From: Corynebacterium breve
GTDB lineage: Bacteria > Actinomycetota > Actinomycetes > Mycobacteriales > Mycobacteriaceae
DNA length: 64,000 nt
Reading direction: 5' to 3'
Assembly: GCF_030252165.1 (NCBI RefSeq)
Contig: NZ_CP126969.1
Span: forward strand, 186,001 to 250,000
Position 1 is the first letter of the stretch. Every line of letters begins with the position of its first letter. Positions 56,212 through 64,000 of this stretch are shown here, piece by piece. The position numbers and the translations under genes were made by a program. The notes beneath the pieces were generated by a model. The model did no database searches. It was given only the letters and a program-made list of their open reading frames with translations, and was not told the origin of the DNA.

Positions 56212-56630
56212 TGCTGCGCCGCCGACTACACCAGCTCATCATGGTGCTCTACGCCTCGGCGATGCTAGGAAGCGTCGCGATGGTGATGGGGCCGGTGATC
56301 AACGATGTCGTCATCATGAGCGATCCAGGCAGAGGGATGGCGACAGTTACTGGTGTCAGCCCAGTGCGCACGGCCGTTGATTACCAAGATGAAACGGGGC
56401 GTTATCACTCGCCACCCCAGGGCCTGCTGTATCCGACCGGCTTGGGCGAAGGACAGCGCGTCTGGGTGACCTATGCGAAGAGCAATCCCGATTTGGTCAA
56501 AGTGGAAGGGCGCACGTGGCGGCTCGCCGTAGTTCCAGCGCTATCGGTCGCGGTGGTCTCCACTGTGATCGCAGCTGCAGCATGGGTGGCGGTCACCAGG
56601 GTGAAAACCGGTCGCAAGGCTTCGTCGTAA
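56211..56630 (+). CDS. DUF3592-like membrane protein, menD-linked
   Basis: 139 residues with membrane segments at ~8-30 and ~105-125 around an external beta-rich domain (ATVTGVSPVRTAVDYQDETG, GEGQRVWVTYA). Equivalent in place to Rv0556 between menD and mgtA of M. tuberculosis. Start overlaps the menD stop by one base. Function unknown. Confidence 0.82.
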   Translation: MLRRRLHQLIMVLYASAMLGSVAMVMGPVINDVVIMSDPGRGMATVTGVSPVRTAVDYQDETGRYHSPPQGLLYPTGLGEGQRVWVTYAKSNPDLVKVEGRTWRLAVVPALSVAVVSTVIAAAAWVAVTRVKTGRKASS

Positions 56631-56695
56631 AGAATTCACTTTCTGTTTTCCACAGATAAAGCAATAGTTTGAACTGATAGGAGATGATGTCCCTT

Positions 56696-57895
56696 ATGCG
56701 TGTTGGGATTGTAGCCGAATCATTTCTTCCGAATATCAACGGTGTGACTAACTCCGTTCTGCGTGTTCTGGAGTATTTGAAGGCACACGGGCACGAGGCG
56801 ATTGTGATCGCTCCTGGTGCGCGTGACTTCAAAGAAGAGGTTCCGGATTACCTGGGCTACCCAGTCTTGCGTGTCCCAACAGTGAAGATTCCAATGGTGG
56901 ATTCCCTTCCCGTCGGCGTTCCTACCCGCGCGGTGCATGAAGCGCTGGCTGAGTTCAAGCCTGAGGTCGTTCACCTTGCCAGCCCGTTCGTGTTGGGCGG
57001 CGCCGGTGCTGTGGCCGCGCGTCAGCTGCGCCTTCCGATGGTCGCCCTCTATCAAACCGACGTGGCAGGCTTTGCGACGAAGTACAACTTCACGCCACTT
57101 GCCAACGCCGCGTGGGAGTGGACTCGAACCCTGCACAACATGGCACACATGACGCTCGCGCCCTCATCGCTAACCATTGCAGAGCTGGAAGAACACGGAA
57201 TCCATAACATCCACCACTGGGGTCGAGGCGTGGACGCTGAGCTTTTCCACCCTGCGAAGCGCTCCGAGGTTCTGCGTCGTCAATGGGATCCGACCGGCAA
57301 GAAGAAGGTCGTCGGTTTCGTCGGTCGCCTCGCAGCAGAGAAAAGTGTTGAGCGTCTCGCGGTGCTAGATAGGCGCCGAGACCTGCAGTTGGTCATCGTC
57401 GGCGACGGCCCTGAGCGCGATTCTTTGGAGGCAACCCTGCCCAACGCGATCTTCACCGGAGCGTTGCGTGGCGAGGAACTTGCCCGCCACTACGCCAGCC
57501 TGGACCTGTTCGTGCACACCGGCGAGTTTGAAACGTTCTGTCAGGCAATCCAAGAAGCTCAAGCATCGGGCGTGCCGACGATCGGCCCCCGCGCAGGTGG
57601 CCCAGTCGACTTGGTGCAGGAGCGCTACAACGGATTGCTGCTGGATGTGGACACTTTCGAGCGCGAGCTCTCAACCGCAGCAGACTGGCTTCTGGACGAC
57701 CAGCGCCACGCCCAGCTCAAGGACAATGCGCGAAACTCCGTGGCGAATAAGACCTGGGAAGCACTGTGCGAGCAGCTTATGGGCTACTACGGCCAGGCGA
57801 TCGATGCTGCGAAGAACCAGCCCCAGACAATCTTTGGTCCCAGGCCCGAGCTACCAGCATGGGCTACTAAGGCGCTGGGGCGTCGACCAGCTTAA
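56696..57895 (+). CDS. mgtA: GDP-mannose-dependent alpha-mannosyltransferase MgtA
   Basis: 399 residues of GT4 fold. MRVGIVAESFLPNINGVTNSV is the N-terminal motif of the MgtA/PimB group; the donor-binding half has VGFVGRLAAEKSVERL and GEFETFCQAIQEAQASGVP. In C. glutamicum and mycobacteria, MgtA (Rv0557) adds mannose to glucuronosyl-diacylglycerol in lipomannan-type glycolipid synthesis. The ATG at 56696 fits the family; ATGs at 56684 and 56687 lie nearer AGGAG. Stop shared (TTAA) with the convergent gene. Confidence 0.93.
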   Translation: MRVGIVAESFLPNINGVTNSVLRVLEYLKAHGHEAIVIAPGARDFKEEVPDYLGYPVLRVPTVKIPMVDSLPVGVPTRAVHEALAEFKPEVVHLASPFVLGGAGAVAARQLRLPMVALYQTDVAGFATKYNFTPLANAAWEWTRTLHNMAHMTLAPSSLTIAELEEHGIHNIHHWGRGVDAELFHPAKRSEVLRRQWDPTGKKKVVGFVGRLAAEKSVERLAVLDRRRDLQLVIVGDGPERDSLEATLPNAIFTGALRGEELARHYASLDLFVHTGEFETFCQAIQEAQASGVPTIGPRAGGPVDLVQERYNGLLLDVDTFERELSTAADWLLDDQRHAQLKDNARNSVANKTWEALCEQLMGYYGQAIDAAKNQPQTIFGPRPELPAWATKALGRRPA

Positions 57896-58350
57896 GCAGC
57901 AATAGGCTCAGGCGCGCGGACGAGGTGGCGTGCCTGTTTTGCCATGTAGACAATCAGCGCCACCACTATCAAGAAATCCACCACGATATACACGGCGTGC
58001 ATGTAGCCAAACGGGGCAGATTCGCCGGCGATTACCGCCTCAGTGCGAATGTTGAGCAGCGGGCGGATGATGGCAACTTTGGCCGCCAGCAGGGCGACGA
58101 GACTCCACACCCACGTCCACGCAGGCTGCACGTATTTCGTGCGCAGCGTAGCAACGACGATTAAGGCCGCCAGGAGAATCTCGCACGCGTTCATGGCGGT
58201 GAATACCAGTTTGCCGATGCCAAGCCCCAAAGGAATCGTGATCCCGGGAGCCTGAAACTTCAGAGGTGCTTCGAAACCATCGATGGCGATGATAATCCCC
58301 AACCAGATTGCGGGGAGGAAAAGGCGCAGGCTCAGGTCCAGTTTCTTCAT
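57892..58350 (-). CDS. Four-helix membrane protein (152 aa)
   Basis: 152 residues with four membrane segments. LFLPAIWLGIIIAIDGFEAP at the start and SAPFGYMHAVYIVVDFLIVVAL near the end; conserved-looking Glu/Asp within helices. No family recognised with confidence. Lies between mgtA and menG on the other strand. Confidence 0.75.
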   Translation of the reverse strand: MKKLDLSLRLFLPAIWLGIIIAIDGFEAPLKFQAPGITIPLGLGIGKLVFTAMNACEILLAALIVVATLRTKYVQPAWTWVWSLVALLAAKVAIIRPLLNIRTEAVIAGESAPFGYMHAVYIVVDFLIVVALIVYMAKQARHLVRAPEPIAA

Positions 58351-58424
58351 AAATCACATCTTAAGCGTATGCCCGACGATCCCGGAAGCTGCGTCAAAGG
58401 CGTTCTCCATTACACTTGGCAAAC

Positions 58425-59114
58425 ATGGCCAAGGCAGATCTGGAGAAACAACCCTTCGACGTTGCAGGAATGTTTGACGATGTCGGAAAGAACTACGACA
58501 TCACGAACACGATCCTGTCTTTCGGCCAGGACAAAGTGTGGCGTCGCAAGACACGTGAACGTCTCAACCTTAAGCCTGGGCAGAAAGTCCTTGACCTCGC
58601 CGCTGGCACCGCGGTAAGCACCGTCGAACTGACGAAGTCTGGCGCATGGTGCGTGGCGTGTGATTTCTCACAGGGAATGCTCGAAGCCGGCAAGGACCGC
58701 GAAGTGCCCAAGGTCGTCGGCGACGCCATGCATCTACCGTTTGCTGATGAGACCTTCGATGCCGTCACTATTTCCTACGGGCTGCGCAATATCCACGATT
58801 TCCGCCAAGGACTGCGCGAGATGGCGCGCGTGACCAAGCCTGGTGGCCTGCTCGTGGTCAACGAGTTCTCAACTCCGGTAGTGCCTGTGTTCTCCACGAT
58901 CTACAAGGAGTACCTCATGCGTGCTCTCCCGGCGATTGCCAAGCTTGTCTCATCCAATGGTCCTGCCTACGAATATTTGGCGGAATCCATTCGTGCCTGG
59001 CCTGATCAGCGCGAACTGGCCAACGAGATCAATGCCAACGGGTGGTCCGATTGCGGCTGGCAGAACCTAACTTTTGGCATCGTCGCGATGCACGCGGCGA
59101 CGAAGCCGCAGTAA
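58425..59114 (+). CDS. menG: Demethylmenaquinone methyltransferase
   Basis: 229 residues from ATG at 58425, with TACACT 8 nt before it and no binding site, so the message is probably leaderless. UbiE/MenG fold: [12 protein letters not shown], the SAM loop [14 protein letters not shown], and [26 protein letters not shown]. Last step of menaquinone synthesis. Equivalent to Rv0558 by position. Confidence 0.96.
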   Translation: MAKADLEKQPFDVAGMFDDVGKNYDITNTILSFGQDKVWRRKTRERLNLKPGQKVLDLAAGTAVSTVELTKSGAWCVACDFSQGMLEAGKDREVPKVVGDAMHLPFADETFDAVTISYGLRNIHDFRQGLREMARVTKPGGLLVVNEFSTPVVPVFSTIYKEYLMRALPAIAKLVSSNGPAYEYLAESIRAWPDQRELANEINANGWSDCGWQNLTFGIVAMHAATKPQ

Positions 59115-59116
59115 GT

Positions 59117-60340
59117 CTATTCCACCGACCACAGGGGAGTATCTCGTCGGAAAGCGGAGACCGCTTTTCCTGCCGTGCGCCAGGTGCGCGCGATCAGGTC
59201 GCGATCCTCGTCGGTGATCAGGTTGCCCATCAAGCGAGCGGCGGCTGGCATGAGCGCAGCGCCCACGGGCCCGCGCAACGCGACCGGACCTGCCAGCGGC
59301 AAGAACTTCGGGTAGGTCAGAAGTCGAGCGGCGGTGCGCGCCAAGACAAATGCCTCGCCATACGCCTCGCGCAGAGCGAAAGGCCAGGTGAGGGTGAAAT
59401 CGGACTCGGTTCCTAGTCGGTTTACCGCCATCTGGGCGGTTTCCAGCCCGTAATCGATGCCCTCGCCGTTGAGCGGGTTGACGCATGCGGCAGCATCTCC
59501 GATCAGCATCCAGTTGGCGCCGGCGACATTAGACACAGCACCTCCCATCGGCAACATTGCCGAGGTCACGCGCTGCTCTGGTCCAAGGTCCCATTCCTCG
59601 CGGACATGCTCCGCATATTGGCTGAGCAACTTCTTGGTATTGATCTTGGCGGGACGGTCACTGGTCGATAGCGCGCCACAGCCTAGGTTCACTTCGCCGT
59701 TGCCAAGCGGGAAGATCCAGCCGTAGCCGGGTTGGATCTCGCCCTCGGAATCGCGCAGCTCGACGTGGGAGTGCATCCATGGCTCGTCGGAAAGCGGAGA
59801 AGCGCAATAAGAGCGCGCGGCGATGCCGTACACCTCGCCCTTGTGCCAGGTGCGACCGAGGAGTTTGCCAAACGGGGAGCGCACGCCATCGGCGACGATG
59901 ACCCACTTCGGCCGAATTACACCTTGAGGTGTGACGATCCCCGTGATGCGTCCGTCTGTGAACTCTACGTCGGTCGCAGGGCAGCCCTCCCAAACTTGGG
60001 CACCGGCGGTGCGAGCTTGATGGACCAAGGCATCGTCGAAAAGCTCGCGTGGCATTGCGGAGCCTTCCTGTCCATAATGTCCGTCGGGCCAAGGGGCGGT
60101 GACTGAGCCACCGTAGCCGTGGAGCTTCAATCCGTTGTTGCGGTATTCAGGTAGGACATCAATGATGCCAAGTTGGCGCAGCGCATGAACTCCGCGCGGG
60201 GTCAGTCCGTCTCCGCACGTCTTGTCGCGGGGGAAAGTCGCGCCGTCCAGCAAGACAACATCTAGACCTCTTCGGGCGGCTGCCAGCGCCGCAGCAGCGC
60301 CCGAAGGGCCCGCGCCGACTACTACGCATTCAAAGTTCAT
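59117..60340 (-). CDS. menJ: Menaquinone reductase MenJ / geranylgeranyl-reductase family
   Basis: 407 residues from ATG at 60340. FAD motif VVGAGPSGAAAALAAARRG, DKTCGDGLTPRG with the family Cys, and DAAACVNPLNGEGIDYG. In mycobacteria MenJ (Rv0561c) saturates one isoprene unit of menaquinone-9; the neighbours menG and the prenyl synthase support the same role. Convergent with menG (2-bp gap) and divergent from the prenyl synthase. Confidence 0.92.
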   Translation of the reverse strand: MNFECVVVGAGPSGAAAALAAARRGLDVVLLDGATFPRDKTCGDGLTPRGVHALRQLGIIDVLPEYRNNGLKLHGYGGSVTAPWPDGHYGQEGSAMPRELFDDALVHQARTAGAQVWEGCPATDVEFTDGRITGIVTPQGVIRPKWVIVADGVRSPFGKLLGRTWHKGEVYGIAARSYCASPLSDEPWMHSHVELRDSEGEIQPGYGWIFPLGNGEVNLGCGALSTSDRPAKINTKKLLSQYAEHVREEWDLGPEQRVTSAMLPMGGAVSNVAGANWMLIGDAAACVNPLNGEGIDYGLETAQMAVNRLGTESDFTLTWPFALREAYGEAFVLARTAARLLTYPKFLPLAGPVALRGPVGAALMPAAARLMGNLITDEDRDLIARTWRTAGKAVSAFRRDTPLWSVE

Positions 60341-60434
60341 ACTCACCAGGCCCATTGTGCCAGACGAGGTTTTTGCCACCCTAGGGTGATGGAACGGTGA
60401 TCTTTGGACTACGGTTAAGTGCAAGATTAACTGT

Positions 60435-60469
60435 GGGAGAAATGAACAGCGCATGCTGCATCATTTCTC
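60435..60469 (+). other. Strong hairpin in the prenyl synthase leader
   Basis: GGAGAAATGA (60435-60444) pairs perfectly with TCATTTCTCC (60460-60469), with an inner CAGC/GCTG stem on a GCAT loop. It ends 42 bp before the ATG at 60512. No T-tract follows. Confidence 0.7.
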
Positions 60470-60511
60470 CTCTGAATTTGACTATTGATTTTGACTACGA
60501 GGACTTCATCG

Positions 60512-61528
60512 ATGACTCCTGGCACGACCCCGTCACCCCGCAGCGTTCCACGCGTGGAGCTTGGCGACGAAGCCCTGACCGAGCGTATCCACACCGGTAT
60601 GCGCGAAGTGGAAGAACTGCTGGTCCGTGAACTTTCCAAGGGTCCTGATTTTGTCAGCGAGAAGGTGCTCCACCTGGCTCAAGCCGGCGGAAAACGCTTC
60701 CGCCCGTTGATGGCGCTTTTGGCTAGTGAGTACGGCCCACGCCAAGGGTCCGAAAATGTAGTGAAGGCTGCAGCCATCGTGGAGATGGTGCACTTGGCCA
60801 CCCTTTATCACGACGACGTGATGGATGAGGCCGACAAGCGACGCGGGGTAGAGTCGGCCAACGCCCGTTGGGGTAATTCGGTTGCCATCCTTGCCGGCGA
60901 TATTTTGCTCTCACACACCTCACGTTTGATGAGTGAGCTGGATACTGACACCGTGGCCCACTTCGCTGAGACCTTTGGCGAGCTGGTGACAGGTCAGATG
61001 CGGGAGACCATCGGTGCAGGAGACAGTGACCCGATCGAGCACTACATGCAAGTGATCAAGGAAAAGACCGGAGTGCTCATCGCCTCTGCAGGCTATTTGG
61101 GTGCGCGTCATTCCGGTGCGAGCGATGAGATCGTCTCCGCGATGTACCGCCTTGGTGGTGATATCGGCATCGTCTTCCAAATCATCGACGACATGATCGA
61201 CATCTTCTCGGACGCGAAGGAGTCCGGCAAGACCCCGGGCACAGACCTACGCGAGGGAGTATTCACCCTCCCGGTTCTTTATGCGCTGGAGGAGGACACA
61301 GCGGTGGGCGAGGAGCTGCGCGGCATGCTCACCGGCCCGCTTACCGACGATGCTGAAGTTGCACGTGCGCTTGAACTCTTGGCCCGCTCGACGGGTCGAG
61401 AGCGCTCGATGGAAGTTGTTTACAAGTACTTGGCTGAGGCCGACAAAGAGATCGCATTGTTGCCTGAATCTGCCGCTACTACCGCTTTGGGAACGCTGGC
61501 GCGCTACACCGTGGACCGTGTAGGTTAA
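60512..61528 (+). CDS. Polyprenyl diphosphate synthase (menaquinone side chain)
   Basis: 338 residues from ATG at 60512 (GAGGA upstream); the frame is open to 60485. Both aspartate-rich motifs, LYHDDVMDEAD and IIDDMIDIFSD, plus GGKRFRPLM. Long-chain trans-prenyltransferase, equivalent to GrcC1 (Rv0562). The residues before the first motif (VHLATL) have no bulky block of the short-chain type, which fits an octa- or nonaprenyl product. Supplies MenA. Confidence 0.93.
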   Translation: MTPGTTPSPRSVPRVELGDEALTERIHTGMREVEELLVRELSKGPDFVSEKVLHLAQAGGKRFRPLMALLASEYGPRQGSENVVKAAAIVEMVHLATLYHDDVMDEADKRRGVESANARWGNSVAILAGDILLSHTSRLMSELDTDTVAHFAETFGELVTGQMRETIGAGDSDPIEHYMQVIKEKTGVLIASAGYLGARHSGASDEIVSAMYRLGGDIGIVFQIIDDMIDIFSDAKESGKTPGTDLREGVFTLPVLYALEEDTAVGEELRGMLTGPLTDDAEVARALELLARSTGRERSMEVVYKYLAEADKEIALLPESAATTALGTLARYTVDRVG

Positions 61529-61552
61529 CAGGCCCTGAAAATAGGCCTGTTA
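61526..61552 (+). terminator. Hairpin overlapping the prenyl synthase stop codon
   Basis: TAACAGGCC (61526-61534, containing the stop) pairs with GGCCTGTTA (61544-61552). No T-tract follows, so efficiency is uncertain. Confidence 0.5.
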
Positions 61553-61562
61553 CCTGCCGATT

Positions 61563-61571
61563 TGCTATAGT
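61563..61571 (+). promoter_or_regulatory. Extended -10 promoter of tRNA-Tyr
   Basis: TGC-TATAGT, an extended -10 with a near-consensus hexamer, 46 bp before the tRNA. Confidence 0.5.
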
Positions 61572-61617
61572 GCGGGGAGTCTCATGTAAGGTAGTTCACG
61601 CACTCCAAACGAGTTCC

Positions 61618-61703
61618 GCCAGGTTGTCCGAGCGGCCAAAGGAAGCGGACTGTAAATCCGCCGGCTTATGCCTTCAGAAGTTCGAATCTTCTACCTGGCA
61701 CCA
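61618..61703 (+). tRNA. tRNA-Tyr (GTA)
   Basis: Type II tRNA with long variable arm. Acceptor GCCAGGT pairs with ACCTGGC; the anticodon stem-loop GCGGACTGTAAATCCGC shows GTA; the T arm GAAGTTCGAATCTTC is intact; CCA is encoded (61701-61703). Confidence 0.97.
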
Positions 61704-61706
61704 CCA

Positions 61707-61743
61707 GAAAGCACCCACTGCACGCGCAGTGGGTGCTTTCTTT
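61707..61743 (+). terminator. Terminator after tRNA-Tyr
   Basis: A 15-bp perfect stem (61707-61721 with 61726-61740), tetraloop acgc, and TTT. Confidence 0.88.
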
Positions 61744-61929
61744 CGTGCTGTCGGGAACTTTCACAGCTCGTGGGGTATTACATAGTCACGAAGCGCGAAC
61801 TTGCACCGAGTCGTTATGCGCTGCGCAAACGTTCAGTGGAAAGTACTCTAAGCGGAAAGTCGACACCGGATGAATCCACCAGAGAATTCGCGACAAGTCA
61901 TGTCCCTACAGCAGGAGATTTGAAAAAGT

Positions 61930-63807
61930 ATGAACCAGCCGTGGCACCTCGCAATCGATTTTGGTACCAGCAACACTTCAGCTGCACACACAGCGCCTAT
62001 GAGAGGGGAAGTGGAAACACTGGCGCTTAGCCACCGGTCCAATTTGATGCCGACCGCCGTGTTCGTCGATAAGAGCTCGGGCGCGCCGCAGTTCGTGGCA
62101 GGCGATAACGCACTGGTTAATGGTCGGCGTGAACCCGGGAACCTAGTAATGAGCCCGAAGCGATTCATCGACCACGATGTAATTAAGGTCGGCGGCGACG
62201 ACATCTCGGCAGTAGAGATCAATGCCGCTGTCTTCTCATCGGTGCTGGAACGAGCCAAGTCGCAACACAGCGGCACAATGCCGGCGACTGTGACGCTGAC
62301 GCACCCTGAAGCCTGGTCGCCCCACGCTGTAGGAACCCTGATCGATTCCATCTGCGCGACCGGCATCGCTCGCGACCAGGTCCTATTGATTTCGGAGCCA
62401 CGCGCGGCGTCAATCCACTATGCGGCTCAACAAAAGATCGAGGCAGGCGACCATGTCGCAGTGTTTGACTTTGGTGGTGGCACGTTGGATATCGCAGTAC
62501 TGCAGGCCAAAGCGGACGGTAACTTCGATGTCGTTTCCACCAAGGGCGACAACTCGCTCGGTGGTCGCACTGTGGACAATCTCCTGTTTCGCTGGCTCAT
62601 CGACCAGATCGGCAAAGAGGATGCCGACCTCTCGGATTACTTGCACAACGCGCCGATCTCGGTGATGCACTCTGTGACCTCGAATATTCGCGAGGCTAAG
62701 GAGATGCTTTCCGACACTTCGTCGGCAACGGTAAATGTGTCAACTCCCGAAGGTGAACACGATGTGCTGCTGACCCGCGATGAGTTCAATGCGATCATCG
62801 CTCCGGCGGTAGACCGTGCGGTAGAACTTGCTCAGTCTGCGCTTGAGCAAGCCGGGGCGAACAGTGCAACGCCGATCTATATGACCGGTGGCTCGTCGCG
62901 CATTCCGTATGTGCAAAACAGGCTCTTTGAGCTCGGTTCGGTCATGACACTTGATGACCCGAAGACCGTCGTTTCGCGCGGCGCACTCCGTGCAAGCCTG
63001 CTCGGATTCACCCACCACGTAGATGGATCGCCCACTCAGGCGCTGCAAAACGCGTCCCCTACGGCCACAGAACCACACAATCCCTTTGGATCGCCGCCTC
63101 CAACCATTGCTTCACCAGCAGTGCAGCACGAGGCGTCGGCGACGAGTAGCATGGCTAGCTTCTCGCGGCCGGCACCCGCGTCAGGCAAAGACACCAAGCC
63201 GAAGGCCAAGAAGGGGAAAGGTCCACTGATCGCCAGTGCGACAGTAGCCGCAGTCATTGTGTTTGGCGCGGTTGGATTCTATGCCGTCAAGGGTGGCGGC
63301 GGGGACGCCCCGCAGCCTGTGTCCGCCGACCTCACGGCGATTGATTCTTCGCTCGTAGAAGACTTAATCGAGGTGGATCCCGTTATTCTCGACACGATGC
63401 CTGCGGCCTACTTTGAAAATACCTCGTATTACAGCGAACCCAAAATGCAAACGACCTCGCTGGAGGTTCTCGACGGTTTCCCAGTGCCGGTGTCAACTGG
63501 TTCGAGCAAGGAGAACGATTCGAAGCACATCGGCAAGTCGAGCAAGTATTTGGCTACGGGTGAGGACGCCAAGACCGGCTTTGAGTGGATGCGCGACGGA
63601 AACCCTGCGACGTACGATTTCAAGGAGCTGCAGGCGCCGAAGAAGAATCGCCCAGGTGTGTATCACTGGGTAGGGCAGCAGGGCACACAGAGCCAGACTG
63701 CGATGGTGGTGTACTACCCAGACGCGCAGGTTCTAGCGTTTAACACTGCGATGGAACAGTCTGCTGACGATATTCAGAAGTACGCCGAAGAGGTTGGTTT
63801 CATGTAG
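61930..63807 (+). CDS. Hsp70-like ATPase with C-terminal membrane anchor and outer domain
   Basis: 625 residues. Residues 1-~360 are an actin/Hsp70 ATPase domain: LAIDFGTSNTSAAH (phosphate 1), VFDFGGGTLDIAVL (phosphate 2), TGGSSRIPYVQ (adenosine) and SEPRAASIHYA. In place of the peptide-binding domain there is a Pro/Ser/Ala-rich linker with a KPKAKKGKG patch, one membrane helix (~435-455, ASATVAAVIVFGAVGFYAV) and a ~165-residue C-terminal domain outside the membrane. Actinobacteria have several such membrane Hsp70-like proteins, some connected with envelope or peptidoglycan control. No DnaJ or GrpE nearby. AGGAG lies 14 nt before the ATG. Confidence 0.85.
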   Translation: MNQPWHLAIDFGTSNTSAAHTAPMRGEVETLALSHRSNLMPTAVFVDKSSGAPQFVAGDNALVNGRREPGNLVMSPKRFIDHDVIKVGGDDISAVEINAAVFSSVLERAKSQHSGTMPATVTLTHPEAWSPHAVGTLIDSICATGIARDQVLLISEPRAASIHYAAQQKIEAGDHVAVFDFGGGTLDIAVLQAKADGNFDVVSTKGDNSLGGRTVDNLLFRWLIDQIGKEDADLSDYLHNAPISVMHSVTSNIREAKEMLSDTSSATVNVSTPEGEHDVLLTRDEFNAIIAPAVDRAVELAQSALEQAGANSATPIYMTGGSSRIPYVQNRLFELGSVMTLDDPKTVVSRGALRASLLGFTHHVDGSPTQALQNASPTATEPHNPFGSPPPTIASPAVQHEASATSSMASFSRPAPASGKDTKPKAKKGKGPLIASATVAAVIVFGAVGFYAVKGGGGDAPQPVSADLTAIDSSLVEDLIEVDPVILDTMPAAYFENTSYYSEPKMQTTSLEVLDGFPVPVSTGSSKENDSKHIGKSSKYLATGEDAKTGFEWMRDGNPATYDFKELQAPKKNRPGVYHWVGQQGTQSQTAMVVYYPDAQVLAFNTAMEQSADDIQKYAEEVGFM

Positions 63808-63824
63808 TCGGAACATTGGACAAA

Positions 63825-63870
63825 AACCCGCGTTAACCTTACGATTTGTGTTCTATGTAGGTTGCGGGTT
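63825..63870 (+). terminator. Probable terminator after the Hsp70-like gene
   Basis: AACCCGC(gtt)AACCT pairs with AGGTTGCGGGTT (63859-63870), with a 3-nt bulge, followed by AATCTTT. Confidence 0.6.
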
Positions 63871-63933
63871 AATCTTTCAAAGGCTTCAACGGAGCGGGTA
63901 ATCGAAAAGAGAATCCACAAGTTCAGAAGCTAA

Positions 63934-64000
63934 GCCCCCTTAGCTCAGTCGGTAGAGCGTTTCCATGGTAAGGAAAAGGTCAGCAGTTCGATTCTGCTAG
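63934..64000 (+). tRNA. tRNA-Thr (GGT), 3' end cut by the window
   Basis: Acceptor 5' strand GCCCCCT, D arm TAGCTCAGTCGGTAGAGC, anticodon stem-loop TTTCCATGGTAAGGAAA with GGT, and T arm AGCAGTTCGATTCTGCT. The 3' acceptor strand begins at 63999 and is lost after two bases. Confidence 0.93.

Noticed and set aside
1..64000. CRISPR array, insertion sequence or prophage
   Set aside because: No spaced short direct repeats, transposase, integrase or phage structural frame was seen. The only repeats are the palindromic elements and short coding repeats.

Overview
The window is a chromosomal segment of a high-GC Gram-positive actinobacterium, almost certainly a Corynebacterium. The evidence is a type I fatty acid synthase, mycothiol synthesis (mshA), SenX3-RegX3, the bS22 gene next to a small helix-turn-helix gene, a coproporphyrin-type heme gene order, and a men cluster containing mgtA and menJ as in mycobacteria. 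No phage, IS element, CRISPR array or plasmid gene was seen. The species cannot be fixed from the sequence.

Layout. 1-1727: 5' part of a type I FAS (minus strand). 1937-4045: a persulfide-detoxification operon (small Cys protein, CoA-disulfide/persulfide reductase fused to rhodanese, CstR-like repressor) behind two ATACC...GGTAT operators. 4067-8589: two tandem acyl-CoA ligases and a membrane-anchored hydrolase. 8881-14268: a 1341-residue poly-lysine-synthetase-like NRPS (A-T-membrane/LbH) followed by a membrane acyltransferase. 14368-22339: mshA, gpmA, senX3-regX3, a Cys-rich unknown, ppx, an acidic membrane protein, proC and a helix-turn-helix protein. 22572-24181: bS22, a HAD phosphatase and a glutaredoxin. 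24261-40309: heme genes hemA, hemC, hemD, hemB, hemE, hemY (cgoX) and hemL, interrupted between hemB and hemE by two membrane proteins, a P-type-ATPase-like protein without its catalytic Asp, a secreted protease and a VOC protein. 40315-45095: a histidine phosphatase and cytochrome c maturation system II (ResA/CcsX, CcdA, ResB, CcsA). 45259-51706: regulator, small membrane proteins, AEC transporter, menA, a glycosyltransferase and menE. 51708-52026: four tandem copies of a palindromic element that also occurs once at 35268-35337. 52036-61528: menB, menC, menD, mgtA, menG, menJ and a polyprenyl diphosphate synthase. 61618-64000: tRNA-Tyr, a membrane Hsp70-like protein and a truncated tRNA-Thr.

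Together, the central 40 kb makes the parts of a respiratory chain: heme, covalent cytochrome c assembly, and menaquinone with its isoprenoid tail. The most unusual items are the NRPS, whose ten specificity residues read DAESIGSVIK (near the lysine code as I remember it), the degenerate P-type ATPase inside the heme cluster, and the dispersed 70-bp palindromic repeat family. Starts were chosen by ribosome binding site and family alignment from memory, and several were shortened from the longest possible frame. Domain and family assignments are by recognition only.
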